This document shows positions 1 to 12,250 of a stretch of DNA of 64,000 bases, in pieces. Source of the stretch: Fasciolopsis buskii (taxonomy: Eukaryota > Platyhelminthes > Trematoda > Plagiorchiida > Fasciolidae). The stretch is from positions 281,972-345,971 of the forward strand of contig LUCM01001942.1 in NCBI GenBank assembly GCA_008360955.1, in the 5' to 3' direction. Position 1 is the first letter of the stretch. Every line of letters starts with the position of its first letter. Both the position numbers and the translations under genes were made by a program. The notes under the pieces are model-generated. The model did no database searches. It was not told where the DNA came from and saw only the letters and a program-made list of their open reading frames with translations.

Positions 1-1600
1 CCGCTCGTAGTGTCCACAATTCACTGCGTCCAACTAATTCAATGAGTGTCCCATTCTGGACAGGGTATTGTGCAAAGGGTTCGTACGAATGTTTTTTGTC
101 TTGCTTGTCCGGCCTAAAATAATCAAGTCACCTACGGTGCGCCGAAAGCCGATGTTTACCGGGAAATACTTTTAAAAACCTTTTTAATTTGTAAGCAAAT
201 TTTTGCTGGTTTTCAATTCCCAGTCTGATCTGAAAAACTCAATTTTCCATGCTATCATATTATTCCCGTGAGCGAACAATCGCTAGTTTTATTCCAGTGC
301 CCTGTGACCAGCTACCTTCAGGCAGTTAAATCGTGACCTTTGGACTTGAATGTTGTCAGTTCGCATTCTCCCTTTGCCGGTCAGATAATCACTCTGCTGT
401 CTTTTGTTAATTTAAAATCGTTCTTATCGCTAACCCTAGCGATGCCAATCGGTGTTCTTGAGTCTAGTTCAGTCTTATCCCGATTGGTCAAACAAGGGTG
501 ATCAAATACTATCTGGTTGGTCAGCTTCGGTTGTTCCGTCTGGTGTACATAGGTCTGATCAAGTTAGGGCCGATTTGCCGATCGCCTCCGTTTAACAGGT
601 TCATTGGATGTTTTTGATCCTCAATCCAGAAAGGCCCCGGCTTGCTTTTGACCACGTCTCAAAAATTAGACCTCTTTCAATCCGTCAGCAAACTAGGGTA
701 CCTGGCCAACTCCATATTTTCTGCCTGGCTTTCAGTAGATCTAATGTTATGTTCGTTGTCCAGGCGTTGCCAGAGGGGTTTGCCTGTTAGTTCCCTTCCT
801 CTGGAAATAATTGTCCTTCATATTTGTGTGGCTCATCGTACTGAAGTAAAGTGAACTTGCAATTTTGCAATTCTTCCGAAGCCTCCCCTTACATTCACCG
901 GCCCCGATTCACTTTCATAAATACTATGCGCTTGTTGAATAATAATGGTAATAATAAGATTAACGGTAATAATTGATGGAAAAGGAAAGATCCGCATTCG
1001 CCTGCTCAGATGTACTACTGGGAATCTATCTTCCAACTGCTTCAGGTCCTTGGAACTAACGTAGACCAGTTTGCATCCAAACATGTACCACTAATTTCTA
1101 CAATCGTCAAACTAAACTAACGAGTCTCGAGTGGAAAACCACGGAAACATACACCTGCGTGAATGTCCAGTACTACTACAAAGTTTACAACCCATTCAGA
1201 CTAGCCGTTCTGCCTTGACAGCCAAATAGCACGATATAGCATTCTTAAGAGACAATTGAATCAAATAGGACTGAGGCGCATATTGGCAATTCCCATCAAC
1301 ATTAGTCTCCAAAAATGATAAATTGTGAGTCGAATACCACCAATAAACTGGGGATGACGTTTCTTCATGCACAGGGTAATCATTTCTGCATGGTGCTTGC
1401 TCTTCATTAGACCTGCAATGTTCATAAGGAGAAAGTTGGCATCATGCGCACCACCCACGTTAAAAGCCTGACATAGTGAGAGAGGGAGTTTGAAAGAGCC
1501 GCATTCTGACAATGAACACATGCATCTGGCAACTTTTTAAACATCACATTTAAAGGGATAAAGATAAATAACATGATCAACGGAAGTGTCCGTCAACGTT
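1..1600. other. Stretch without supportable genes
   Basis: Only short open frames are present. A minus-strand frame at 833-1084 holds a hydrophobic run but has no convincing splice borders. The frame at 1261-1521 (minus) lies just past the gypsy integrase remnant and could be decayed element tail, but I see no recognisable motif. I call nothing here. Confidence 0.5.
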
Positions 1601-3490
1601 ACTGCATTAGAATAGAAGGTGATAAGCGGTCTTCCGAAATTTTTGAATTTCAAGCAAAGCAGAAAAACTCAATAAACAATTTAGATTGAAACTGTGCCTC
1701 TCTGTCAGCAGTGAACGGCGAAGGAACACCAAACGTAAAAAATCCATTGATGTAGAATCACTTTGGGAACTGTTTCACTGGGTGTGTCAGTAATGGAGAA
1801 AGCCACCGGCCAACGGGTGAAACGATCAGGACAGGTTAAGAAAAGACGGTAGTCATCGGCTGGTGGCAAGGGACCAACGATGTTCGGATGGGTTTGAGAA
1901 GAACACCCATTTTCATTGGGAATTCGGGAAGGAGATAGCTGGACACATTGGTGGAACTTGCTTGGTTGATATGAAATACAGTTTTTGCCTAAACACGAAT
2001 GCCTATATTTATATTAGGCCGAAAAAAGCAGTCAGAGTTAAGTTTACTGGAGGTACGCACTCCGGCATGGAGTGTAGATGAATAAAAATCACAAACGGCA
2101 ACAGAAAAGGAACATATGATAAAGGTTTTCCAGTGGATAAGCCACAAACGGTGAGACTGTGTGCATCATCAATGGTCAAATCTTTAGCACTGGGAAGAAT
2201 GATGATGACCGGTGGTAAATTATTTGTTTGCCGTCTTTTTGTCCCCTGGCAACATCCGCCCAGCTGAATGTCATTAGGGCGAACATCTGATGCAAGCCTG
2301 GATGGGCCAGAGTATCTGACACAAGATTATCAGATCCGTCTATATACCTAATATCATTAGTGTATTGGGATATCTAATTGGGGTGTCCAAATTCTTCCGG
2401 AGAACAGCGATCACTAGTAGATGCTAGTGCATATGTCAAGAGTTTATGATTAGCGTAGATAATAAAGTTTTCACCTTGTGAAGTGTGTCGAAAGTGTTTT
2501 ATTGCAACATATGCTGTGAGAAAATCAATCCCGAATTTACTACTGGTTGCAGCTTCCGGGAGAAGAATGTATTGATTGTTGCAATTCACCACCAACGGCT
2601 GCAGTACGGACATCAGTTTGTAGACCATGGATGGTCTTGCCGTCGGTGCCTATGTGCACTTTTGGTATCATTCTTTTAGCTTCCGAAGTTATGGAGAATT
2701 TGCGCTATCCTATTTTAGGAGTTCAGTGTATGATGTTACCATCTCGCAGAATCAGTCAGTAATAACCGTTGATGATACCCGAGAAACTACAGAGACTAAT
2801 GAAAGACTGAGTGGACACAAATAGCATTGACTCTGCTTTGAAGAGATCGATCTTCACTATCACCGTAATGAGCAAGAAATTCGATAGATGGGGGACTGTG
2901 GATGCACTTACAAGTCTGTATGGAAATGTCATACTACTAAAGTCGTTGAAAAACAAAGTGAAAGTACCCGTGATATTTGCGCTCGTCTATATTGGCAATA
3001 AAGATATCATCAGTATACAAGAACACCAAATTGAGACCACAATGCACTTGGTCCATGAACCTCTGGAATACCTGGGTTGCATTCCCCAGTCCAAAAAGCG
3101 CAAAGGAATTCTTTTGGGCAAAGTGGAGTTGTGACGGCAGTCTTTGGAATATCCTCCGGTGCCCTTACTACATCGAATTAAGAGAATATCTTTTTTCCCC
3201 ACAGTCCTTTGGAGAGATAGTGAAGGTTTGGAATCGGGTAAAGGTCAGGTACAGTTACATTATTAGTTGCACGACAGTCACCATATGGATTTCAGTAGCC
3301 GTTGCTTTTTGGGTACGTGTCGACTGGAGATGCCCATGTGATACTTGACGGGTGAATTATTCCCAATATTAACAAATGTTCAAATTTTGCTTTGATTGCA
3401 GTAAATCCTATAACAGCACCGATTCCACTGAGGTAGGGCACAACTTCGCCTGCCTATCCCTAGTCAGGAAGTATATGAATCCTACTATCC
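1600..3490 (-). mobile_element. Ty3/gypsy LTR retrotransposon pol remnant (RT, RNase H, integrase)
   Basis: Reading the minus strand from about 3480 downward gives the gypsy pol order. The reverse transcriptase palm begins with a PDLYPIPNLHYLSKGLWGKK-like stretch and an APEDIPKTAVTTP-like stretch. It continues with GLGNATQVFQRFMDQV and the active-site box LYTDDIFIA near 3000-3060. RNase H/tether follows at 2630-2370 (AIKHFRHTSQGENFIIYANH, where YTDH is degraded to YANH). The integrase core is at about 1970-1610 (HPNIVGPLPPADDYR, then PDRFTRWPVAF, then TDREAQFQSKLF). The segments sit in different frames separated by stops, so the element is dead. I saw no gag, protease or LTRs. It lies directly downstream of an RTE remnant on the same strand. 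The family call is firm; the ends are approximate. Confidence 0.88.
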
Positions 3491-3519
3491 TCACTTGATA
3501 GTAAGGCGATTTCTAATTA

Positions 3520-5250
3520 CGTATTATTCGGAAAGTTGAAAAGAAAAGGTGAAAAGGAAAATGACGTAAACAACTACTCGTGATGAACTCGGTTTATAGA
3601 TTGCCGTAAGCATGAACTCGGCTGCGATTGCTGGCGTACGGAAATTAAATTTCTCTGACGCACCTCTCAATGAGATGCAGCGCCACAGAACTGCACTGCT
3701 GACTAAGTCGAACGCCGCATTCAAATCACGAAAGACAGAAATCGAGGTTATGCGCCTATGTCCTGAGATCTGTCGCTATGTGAATATTTGGACAAAACAG
3801 CACAGACCGAGACTGAAACTGACTTGGTTCTCACGCAGACATATTTTACGCGTAAAAGAGAGTCAGCGGAGGACAATGCACACAAGGGGTTTAGATGCCA
3901 CGTTTATCAAACTAATTCCTCTACGGTGCTCACATGAGAGCCTATCATTTTTCTTGTACGTCTAGGCAATCACCGATTAGCAGGAGACTTAATTAATCTT
4001 TTTCCTCATCCAGATTAACCACGGGGGTTGTTTTAACTCCGGCGTTACCACTTCGCCGACGTCCTTATTCAAGAACGACGACGGCCACGCCGGTCTAGTT
4101 GCCTTATGAATTTCAGGAGGACTGGGGGAGGACAAGGGAATTCCACGGTGGCCGTCAGCCAGCTAGGCCGCTCATCGCTGCAGCCGATGTGCCTGAAAAG
4201 GAATCATTTGGCTGTCGAATTCATTACTCATCTCGCTTATGTTAGACTTCTGTGGACCAGTAATCCTAATCGGTGGATGCAGTTTGCGCCAACTGCCGAC
4301 GGCCGCAAGGTTTCCAATTTCCCTATTCTCCCCTATCCACCATTGATCGTCATCGTTCTTCAGACTCCTCTTCAAATGACGTCTTAGGGATTTACGAGTC
4401 TCACTTTACATGGGATTCTGTGGCCGGGATCTGTGAGGATTCAACAGAACAAATGAAGTCTAGGATATTCATCGTTTCTCAGATTTGCATGAATTGCAAT
4501 CCTGCGTGACAGTTACTATTGAGTAAAGGTCTTCTTTATCTGCTTCTCACCCACCTACCAGTGTTCGTTCGGATCTCGGACATTTCTTTGCGACAAAACC
4601 GCGTTGAAATCTCCGACTGGAACTGAAGTCAGCAATCATCGTCTAGAAGCAGCTGTGCAGAATGCGTGGTTTTCGTGTTGGTGGGACCACAGAATAAGCA
4701 GAAACAGGAGCGAACACGGTTCAAAATGTGGTCTGAGTCCACGGGTGTGGACCAGAAAGACTGGTAATCCTCGATCGATTCACACCATCGGTGGCCGATG
4801 GCCATGTGATCCGTCTGATACCAATAATGTGAGGGCGAAGAAGAGCACCGAATGAGCAGACCTCGCTTTTTGTGACAAGAGTTGATATTCGCCAAAAATA
4901 GTCTGAAGTCGAAAAAAACTGAATAATGCGATTGCCTTTGTGGGCATGGTTGGCTGGGAAAGCAAATGGGTTTCTGATGTTCCGTTTTCCGTCTGCTAGG
5001 CAGTCCAGTTGGGTAATAAAATCACCAATCACGACCATAATGTCCGTTGGATTTAACTTAGAAGTAGTCGGGGTAAGTTAAAATAAAAATCATCTTTGGC
5101 GTGAGGACAGTTCCAATCCGTGATGGCATGCACAAGTACAACAATCAAACAATAGCGATTCTGTAAGCTATTGTTGACACCTACAGCACCGACCAATTGA
5201 GCTCCGCACAAGCGAATGTTGACAAGGATCTAACTCAACAGTGCCAGCTC
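3520..5250 (-). mobile_element. RTE-like LINE remnant: AP endonuclease plus reverse transcriptase
   Basis: On the minus strand the frame 5038-4721 starts with an APE-type endonuclease signature (VVIGDFITQLDCLADGKRNI, normally GDFNAQ). The overlapping frame 4895-4629 continues it with QTDHMAIGHRWCESIEDYQS and FWSTPVDSDH, the end of the endonuclease fold including its catalytic SDH. The linker typical of fluke RTE elements follows at 4375-4172 (WWIGENREIGNLAAVGSWRK, then ITGPQKSNISE). RT motifs come next at 3965-3530: EHRRGISLINVASKPL, then NAAFDLVSSAVLWRCISL. The order is collinear over about 1.7 kb but broken by frameshifts and stops. The RT catalytic YADD region is not preserved. No ORF1 was seen. 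This is a 3'-truncated, inactive copy. Confidence 0.9.
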
Positions 5251-7875
5251 CGCTCACATACTCACAGCGACGTCAGCTCATATTACCAGTGCTGGAAACC
5301 GGGTCATCCTATACTCAGAGAATGAGGTGTGATACTGGGAGCAAGGAGGGATTACGAAAGTGGTATCATTTATGAACGTTCCAGAGATGCATCACACTCC
5401 TATTTTGGACGTTTCAATAGTTCTAGCTAGGACAGCTTGCTGATTTATCTGCTTAAAGTTAGCCGAGTGAAGTGAAAGATTGGGCTTAATAATGCGTCTG
5501 AAGTATTTCCTGTCCTTCTACTAACGTTGCCACCAAATAAATCTATCTAACTGTAATTCTTCGTGGCATCTTGTCTAGTCCGTATATCAAAAGAACGGAA
5601 GCTAGTAAGGTTTTCGGTAGAGGGAACTGGAAGTACTCAGCCATCGACACGTCGCGGATGGCCGCAGGGCAGAAGAGAGGTTTTTCTTGTGGAATGTAAT
5701 TAGACATTTTGAAGTATTATCCACAAGACAGTGAGGTATTAAGCCAACCCGGGAAGTTTGAGGATACTTGTCGCTACTCACCCTTTTTGGTGCATTGTGT
5801 AATGCGGCCTGATTATTCTGCCGCATAATATTCCTTGTCTGTGTAAAATATGAAGGCATTTGGATAGATATTGTAATTAGGGATTCCGAGTCCCAAGCAG
5901 GAGAACCATTAGAGTTCTCAACCAAAACCTCTGTTCCAACAAGAACCTGTCTGTAAGGCAATGATATGCGGCTGATTGGAAGCCCTCCCACTTAAATCAA
6001 TTATTCTTCCACTCATTTTTCACACTGACTTGCAAGTTCAAGTCGACCCCTGCCTGGGGGATCAGAAGGACCTCTATCCATTGACTTTCCAGATATGACT
6101 GAATATTAGGCCTGAGATGAGCTATCCCGTATAGCACACAACCAGTCACAACACATCAAGGTGCAGTTCCATTCTGACCGTCATCCAAACATGCCAACTG
6201 TCCGATACTGATAAGCTATGTCGTCAAGACCTTCGTGCTTCCACTTTATCGTAACCTCCAGGCAGCTGCTGCAATTCCTAAGTGTTAGCTCGCTAGAAGA
6301 TCTGTTGTGCGTGCACTGATTTTTACATGTTCATTCTAAAGTTTAGTCTGGAAATTCGTACCTTGAACTTCAGAAAATTCCTGACACATAAGGCACCGAG
6401 TCCCTTGATTTGATTAGAGCGCGTACGACTGAGTGGTGGATTGTGTATTTTGAGTTTCAATTGCACAACAATCGAAAAAATGCCCTTGCTGCAAGGCTGT
6501 GACTTGTCCACAACAGATCTGAAGTAGCGCGGTTCGTACAGCAGAAAAATTGGAGACCGAAATCTGCAGGAACATAATCTGAAAAACTCTTCTCCGGAAC
6601 ATGGGTGCAATGCACGCGACCTACTTGAACCAACGTTAGTTCGTATTGTCGGCACTTTTTATCTGTACGCGTCTTAATCGACCGTGTAACCGAATAAACT
6701 AACGCCGATTGTCCCATTACTTTGGCTTCGATCAACCAAACAAAACTGAGCTGTAATTTTACAAAAGGTTTTTTCGCATTAGGCGTGAAATGATTATATC
6801 ATATCTTTAATATTTTATTTCCATTACAAACCTATGACCAACACAAGACAACCGTTCACCACTCAGTATTACACAATCCCAAAGTATGAAGATCGCTTAA
6901 ACATTTTTAGGTCATAATGGCCCTGAGTTCTGTCAACAGGCACTGAATCAGATAGATCGAGAAACAATGCCATTTACGCTGAGACGCTACAGATGACGTT
7001 TCTTTCAACGGTTCACCTGAAATTGTCCGATAACATAATTCCGTATTCTTCGAACATCATAGACATACGTAGACATACCATTTGATTCTTGTGATCTAAG
7101 TCGTGTTGCATTGGTCAGTTGTTGTCCTCGCCGTGAGGCATTCCCCTGTCCATCGGGGATAAAATTCCTGTTGCTACTTTATGGATGATGTCAGAATGTC
7201 CAATCCTGTATTCGTCAAACAACACGGGGAACTTTTCAAAAGAAACACACAACACATACCAAACTGGTTTCGGTTAGGCAACACTAGGATAAAATCAAGA
7301 ACCCTTCCAGTACACCACACCGCGTTTGGGCATCACGTAAACGCTAATGCGTTCACCGCAATCTACGGGGTCCCGTAAGTTCAGTAAAGACCATTTTGCA
7401 CTGGCCGTTGGTAATCAGGGGAAGCAGGGACAATTTTAATTCGCTGCATGCTTCTTATTAAAAACAAACTTTGAAGTCATTTTGACTGTCTCATTCTACT
7501 GAATTGACGGTAACCGGCAGACGGATTGCGATAAGTGAAGTGATTTTGAATGCGCAGCTGGTAGATTGGTTAGACCCAACCCCTTGTGAGCTGCACAACA
7601 ATATTTGTCTCCCTTTCCTTCGTCCCTTCGTTATAACTGAGACGTAAGGTTTCCCTGTGCTCAGCAACAATGCCGGTTACCATACCTCTAAATGAGTTAT
7701 TATGATGTGTTCATTTGTGAAGCAAGCATCCTGATTCAATACTAAGTAGAACCAAAGCGATACAATTCGCCTATAAATGATTAAACAGTCAGCGTTCTTG
7801 AAACCACATGAATTGCAATTGTAATAGGGATGCTTTAGTTCAAGAAGGAATAGATAGCATACTTTCCAGACTTAC
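5251..7875. other. Stretch with only weak exon candidates
   Basis: No repeat family is recognised here. Minus-strand frames at 5991-5602, 6735-6457 and 6655-6323 look somewhat protein-like. Only the first has two reasonable splice borders; it is entered separately. If the Ig-like gene ending at 7876 continues, its remaining exons should lie here. Confidence 0.5.
5782..5946 (-). CDS. Possible internal exon, unknown protein
   Basis: This is a 55-codon frame bounded by a plausible acceptor (a ..CTTACAGACAG run just upstream, phase 0) and a donor AAAAAGG|GTGAGT (phase 0). The predicted peptide starts VLVGTEVLVENSN and ends HNAPKR. It has no domain I recognise, no transmembrane segment and few cysteines. 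It lies 2 kb downstream of the Ig-like exon at 8142-7876 on the same strand, but the phases do not match the phase-1 end of that exon. At least one further exon would therefore be needed if they belong together. This is an open frame plus splice sites only, so chance is a real alternative. Confidence 0.25.
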
Positions 7876-8142
7876 CCAGGGCGCCGAAATAAGTATCAAG
7901 TGACATGTTTAGAGTCGCTAGTGGATGTTTGAGCTCCGCCACACATCGAACGTGATACTGGCCGTAGATTGCTGATGGGGATATCACGAGTTCATTGCCT
8001 ACTTGGGAACAACACCATATACTATCAGGTATCCTCCAGCGCACTTTCATTTGCGATTTCGGGTAACCGTTTTCCAAGCATTTCATGGCAGATACGCCCG
8101 CTCTGTTTATGTACTGTTCCGCAGAGAGTTTCGTTGGTGGAA
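7876..8142 (-). CDS. Immunoglobulin-like domain exon
   Basis: This 267-nt internal exon begins in phase 1 after a good acceptor (ACCTTCCATTCAG|TT) and ends in phase 1 at CCTGG|GTAAGT. It encodes one Ig-like domain. A B-strand cysteine sits in SAMKCLENG and a tryptophan 14 residues later in VRWRIP. The E strand is NELVISPS, and the F-strand cysteine is in YGQYHVRCVAEL, 45 residues after the first. That spacing and the symmetrical phase-1 borders are typical of shuffled extracellular Ig exons. Two extra adjacent cysteines (WCCS) are unusual. It is the lowest-coordinate member of the minus-strand Ig series, about 7.4 kb beyond the exon at 15776-15519. The partner exons are not certain, so the full protein and its function are unknown. 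A different open frame (8471-8025) overlaps it and is treated as a shadow. Confidence 0.72.
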
Positions 8143-11100
8143 CTGAATGGAAGGTAATAGGCAGACTGGAGCAGCAAGGAATACAGTAAATTGTGGTTCA
8201 GTTGTATACAAATAATAGTGACAAAAGTTTTATCACTGTTCACTTTGCGTTTTTGCTTGTTTTTAGTATAATTCGAGTAACCAATAAAGAATAAGAAAGA
8301 ATGATTGGGGTGAGTTTCAACCCCAATTTTACCACCTGTCAAAAATATTTCAGTTTTATCGCGTAGAGCAGTACGTTGCAAAAGCAAACTGGTCACCAAG
8401 TTAAAAAAATTATCCTTGTGGGCTATTTTTTCTGCTTTCTTGTTATCCGTGATTCGGTCATGCGACCTCATGCTCCCAGTGACCGAGCAGCTGACGAATT
8501 TCTAGGAGAATAAGACCAACCAGATTGCTGATCTGAAATTCGTATATCCGAAAAACCAAACCGTTTTGTCAGACGGTTTGAAGTGTGCACCAAAAAAAGC
8601 CACACAGTTAATCAGTTTCTAGTGTTTTAAAATACAGTTTATCAATTTTGTCGGATACTGGACAGATCCAAAGGGTGACGGTCAATCACTGGTGCATTAA
8701 TCTAAAGATGGCACGATCGAGTCCTCTTCCAGCTAGTCAGTTTCTCCATTTGGTAACCTCTGCTGACCTAAATCGCTTTCGGAAAAATGATGTATCGTCT
8801 CATTTCATATATGAAAGACGTTAAAAGATGGAAGATGGAAGATAAAATTCGTTGATAGTATCAGGATTCAAACGCACACTTGGATGTCACCCAATTCCTT
8901 TTCAGATTAGCCTTGTAGCTCGACCAGTAGAGCTCATGGGATGCAAAATAGTGGGTAGCGTCTATCTAAGCAAGAACTATTTTTGCGGTTCACACGTAAG
9001 TGGACGAGGTGAAGAGATCTTGCGTGCCTTGCTGACTTGAAGATATTTTCGAAATTAATCCAAAGGCGAATGTGCAATCGGTCTGAGTACACAAATGGTC
9101 CACCACCGTTGATGGAATACTCCAAACTCACTTAGATATCATATCCAATAGAATTTGTGGGGACGAAATTTCCAGTGGCAGCTCAAATAGATAGACGGGG
9201 TTACAATATTTTTGATGTGACATTGCTTTCCGTGAACGCTGAAGGCAGCCAACCGAAGTGATGTATTCGGTCTACTTTTAGTCCTCTCACTCTTGCTCGC
9301 ATCAGACAAACCTAGTCAGGCGAAATCATTCGTGGCATCCGGCAAGGACCTCACAGTGGAATAATGAAGTCTGATAAGGTTGCCAATAAAAAGGCACCGG
9401 AGGCATTCGAGCGAGCAATAATTTACAGCTTCTCACATCACAGAAAATGTTTCTATATGCAAGTCCGAACCACGACACTTTCCGCGACTTAGGATCCAAA
9501 CGGCAACAATGTCAGTAGCAGATACAGGATCTCGTCTTATAACCCTGAAATTTGAAAATGAGAAAATGAGTAATCCTGATTCAGTTAACAGTGGTGAGCA
9601 CCAGATGCTCGTTTAGGTATGAGATATTTATGATCCGTATTGACGACCTTTGAGGCAGACCGAAAATTTATTTAAATGTTTTGAATATTCGCACATTTTG
9701 CCTGAAGAGAAGCTCATAATGATATCAAAAGAAGTAATTTTGAATCGTACTCATCAAATAAGCTACCGTGGACGAGATACGGCGGTGTCGAGATCTTGGA
9801 GAGTTTTCACCTGACGAGCCTACTCTCCATAAAATACCACTCTAGTCCGTAGGTGGCACTGTTAATTGGAGTGTGGATTGACGCTCAGTAATGTCAAATT
9901 CTTTTACCCTGTTTGGCTGCAAAGAGCTCGTAGGAAACGAGTTTTTCTGGAATCTCCACGGGGCATTCGGTCTTCGATGTGCGCTGACAAAAAGTTGTAG
10001 AAATTAGAGCACCAGTCACCGGCTAGCCATGATCTTTCTGATCATATCTTCTGATCGAAGACTTGAAATGGAGCTCCCGACGCAACTCCCGACTATCGTT
10101 TGAACGGTCGGACATTACGAAGTTTACGGGGAATCTGTAAATTAACGAAGATGTAGTGGCAAAATTTAGAAGAGCTTGCATGCCTGCTACCGTACATAGT
10201 ACTTCCTTTTTGTTCCTCTTTATCTGTCAGTTTTCCTTAATATTTATTGTTCCAATGACGCTAAATCTGTAACTCGACGTGTGCCAGTAGGCAAGATAGA
10301 CCTTCGGTATTTAATTTACTATTCAAGTGATTCATGTAACGAACAACCTCGTCGTCTGGAGTAAAAAGACAAGATTTGGCCCAATCCTAGAAATCCCGCC
10401 TCATCATAATCAGTGCCATCAGGATCCCGTCGCTGATCTTCCATCTGAAGTTTTGTTTGTAACTGGCAAACTTTCATAGTTTGATGGTTGTGCAACTCAG
10501 AAAATAATTGCGGCCGATTATAAATGATAGACACAACACTAACCTTATCAACAAGGGAAGAAGTAGTAAGCTTCTTTGGTGTCAACCATTAGAGCGATCC
10601 ACGCGTTGCGACCTACGTCAGAGCCTGCCTATTATAAAATTCAGTTGCATCCGGTCTATGGTCAATAAGCGCATGAAGTGGACTATCGATTACCGACCCC
10701 AGAAGTTCTGCGAATATCACGTCCTCCTCTGTTGCTGCTCTGCAGATTAGGTCATCTAAACCCAGCACTCCTTAAAGAGCCGCCTAAGCCATCGCCTTAG
10801 AAAAGGGTCCTGACAATTTTCTTGAATTTGGAAAGACTTCTGACTACCGACTATGTTATTCCGCAGAGCATTTAGGTTTATCTGCCACATGGGGATTATT
10901 GTCCCGATGTCTGAGGCAGTTGTCCTGTGGACTTTCATCTGTGCTGTGCTGTTCTGATGCTGAACCCATGGTGACCACATCTTTTTGACAGTAGTACGTA
11001 TTGTTCAAAAGGAATTCCACACTGAACGTGCACTGCAGAGGTTCTATAGAATGCGGTGCCCCGACGCCGATGGCAATATGCTCACCCTGAGTGGATACAC

Positions 11101-11640
11101 AAGAACCGTTTGCCGTTTCTGTTAGCTGAAGTCAATCTACTGAAATGCGTGACGCATGCGTCTACCACTTTAATCGATTCAAGTTCATTGTTTGTTTTAC
11201 CGCTTGAGCTCTATGATACAATGTCATACAGCCGAACTGATAGTTGATGACGCAAATTTTCGACCAAGCCTTAGCATCGCTTCTTAGGACCAGATGCCTA
11301 CATAACTAATCCGTACGCAAGGGCCAATCGGAAGACAAAAAGGCATCATTTTGTTGAATTTCTTCTGTACAAGACACATGTAGTAATACTGGGTTTCAAT
11401 TTAGCGGTACCTATGGCATTACCATGAAGCCTCGAATGTATGATTGAAAGAAGTAAAATAATTTCTACTAGCAAGAACCGTGTTGATATTAATTTACAAA
11501 ACACAGTTTGGCGAGTAAGCACTTTTTCGGTTATTTGGATTAAAGAAGAGTTTGCAGGGACTGGATTAGTCAGATAACTTATGAGTTGGAAATGGACTGT
11601 TGGTATTCCATTCGTAGCAGGCAAACAGATGAACGCATCG
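8143..11640. other. Stretch without supportable genes
   Basis: I see no retroelement motifs and no exon with two convincing borders. The minus-strand frame 10585-10319 ends in an acidic, hydrophilic peptide (MEDQRRDPDGTDYDE..) that could be a protein tail. Its upstream acceptor is ambiguous, so it is not called. Confidence 0.5.
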
Positions 11641-12250
11641 GCGTTTTTTGTTTGGCCTAGCGTTTGTATTGGGGTGGAGATTGGGCCAGCAGAGCTGAAG
11701 AGCAATAACCAGTTGTTTTTGAGTGCACAGAGGAGGATTGTGAAGACGGATCACAACAGCCTCTACTGTGCTCAAGACACGATAATTTGCCGGCCCAGCC
11801 GTTTGACCAAGGGACCTTATGCAGGCCACCAAAAGCCTGAACCACATTCCCGTTATGGTCAATCGGGGATAAATGTGAAACAGTCGTGCTGTTGAGTGCC
11901 TTAGTAGTTCCAGCGCTCAACCACACAAGGTGGCGCTCACGGATGCGCTCATACAAGCGTCTGATCGTGCAGCCAATGTGCGTTGTCCCACAGGAGCATC
12001 TGAAGGAATAAACATAAAACGAGGCTACAGAATTAGGAAATTTGCCTTTCAACCGTGAGGGGGATTTGAACAGGATTCAAGGCCTAGATGCATAAAATGC
12101 TTTATTGATAACACCTGTCAGTCTTCTCTGTGTGATCTCTACTGACGTTTTATCTTTGAACGAGAAAAATGCACACCAGTTTTCTCCTCACCATCCTCTT
12201 CTTGGTGATTGCCCTTAATGTCTGTTACCTTATTAGATGTTTACTAGCCA
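11640..12250 (-). mobile_element. Penelope-like element 3' fragment with GIY-YIG endonuclease remnant
   Basis: The minus-strand frame 12052-11657 encodes the C-terminal endonuclease part of a Penelope-like element: KFPNSVASFYVYSFRCSCG, then THIGCTIRRLYERIRERH. The cysteine-rich lead (CSCG) before the endonuclease is typical of these elements. The usual YIGR is changed to HIGC. The later part shifts frame: RLHNPPL appears in the adjacent frame at 11862-11566. DNA upstream on the minus strand (12060-12250) resembles the corresponding part of the copy at 39.7-42.0 kb. No RT is attached, so this is a truncated inactive copy. Confidence 0.85.

Noticed and set aside
6323..6735. Minus-strand frames with an Ig-like tail (GIFSIVVQLKLKI) near 6.5 kb
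   Set aside because: The two halves are in different frames, and the acceptor options are phase 2, not matching the Ig series. Too weak to call.
8025..8471. 148-codon minus-strand open frame
   Set aside because: It overlaps the Ig exon 8142-7876 in a different frame. The Ig frame has domain signature and splice borders; this one has neither.
10319..10585. Acidic hydrophilic frame that could be a cytoplasmic tail
   Set aside because: No convincing acceptor and no preceding membrane segment or matching donor.
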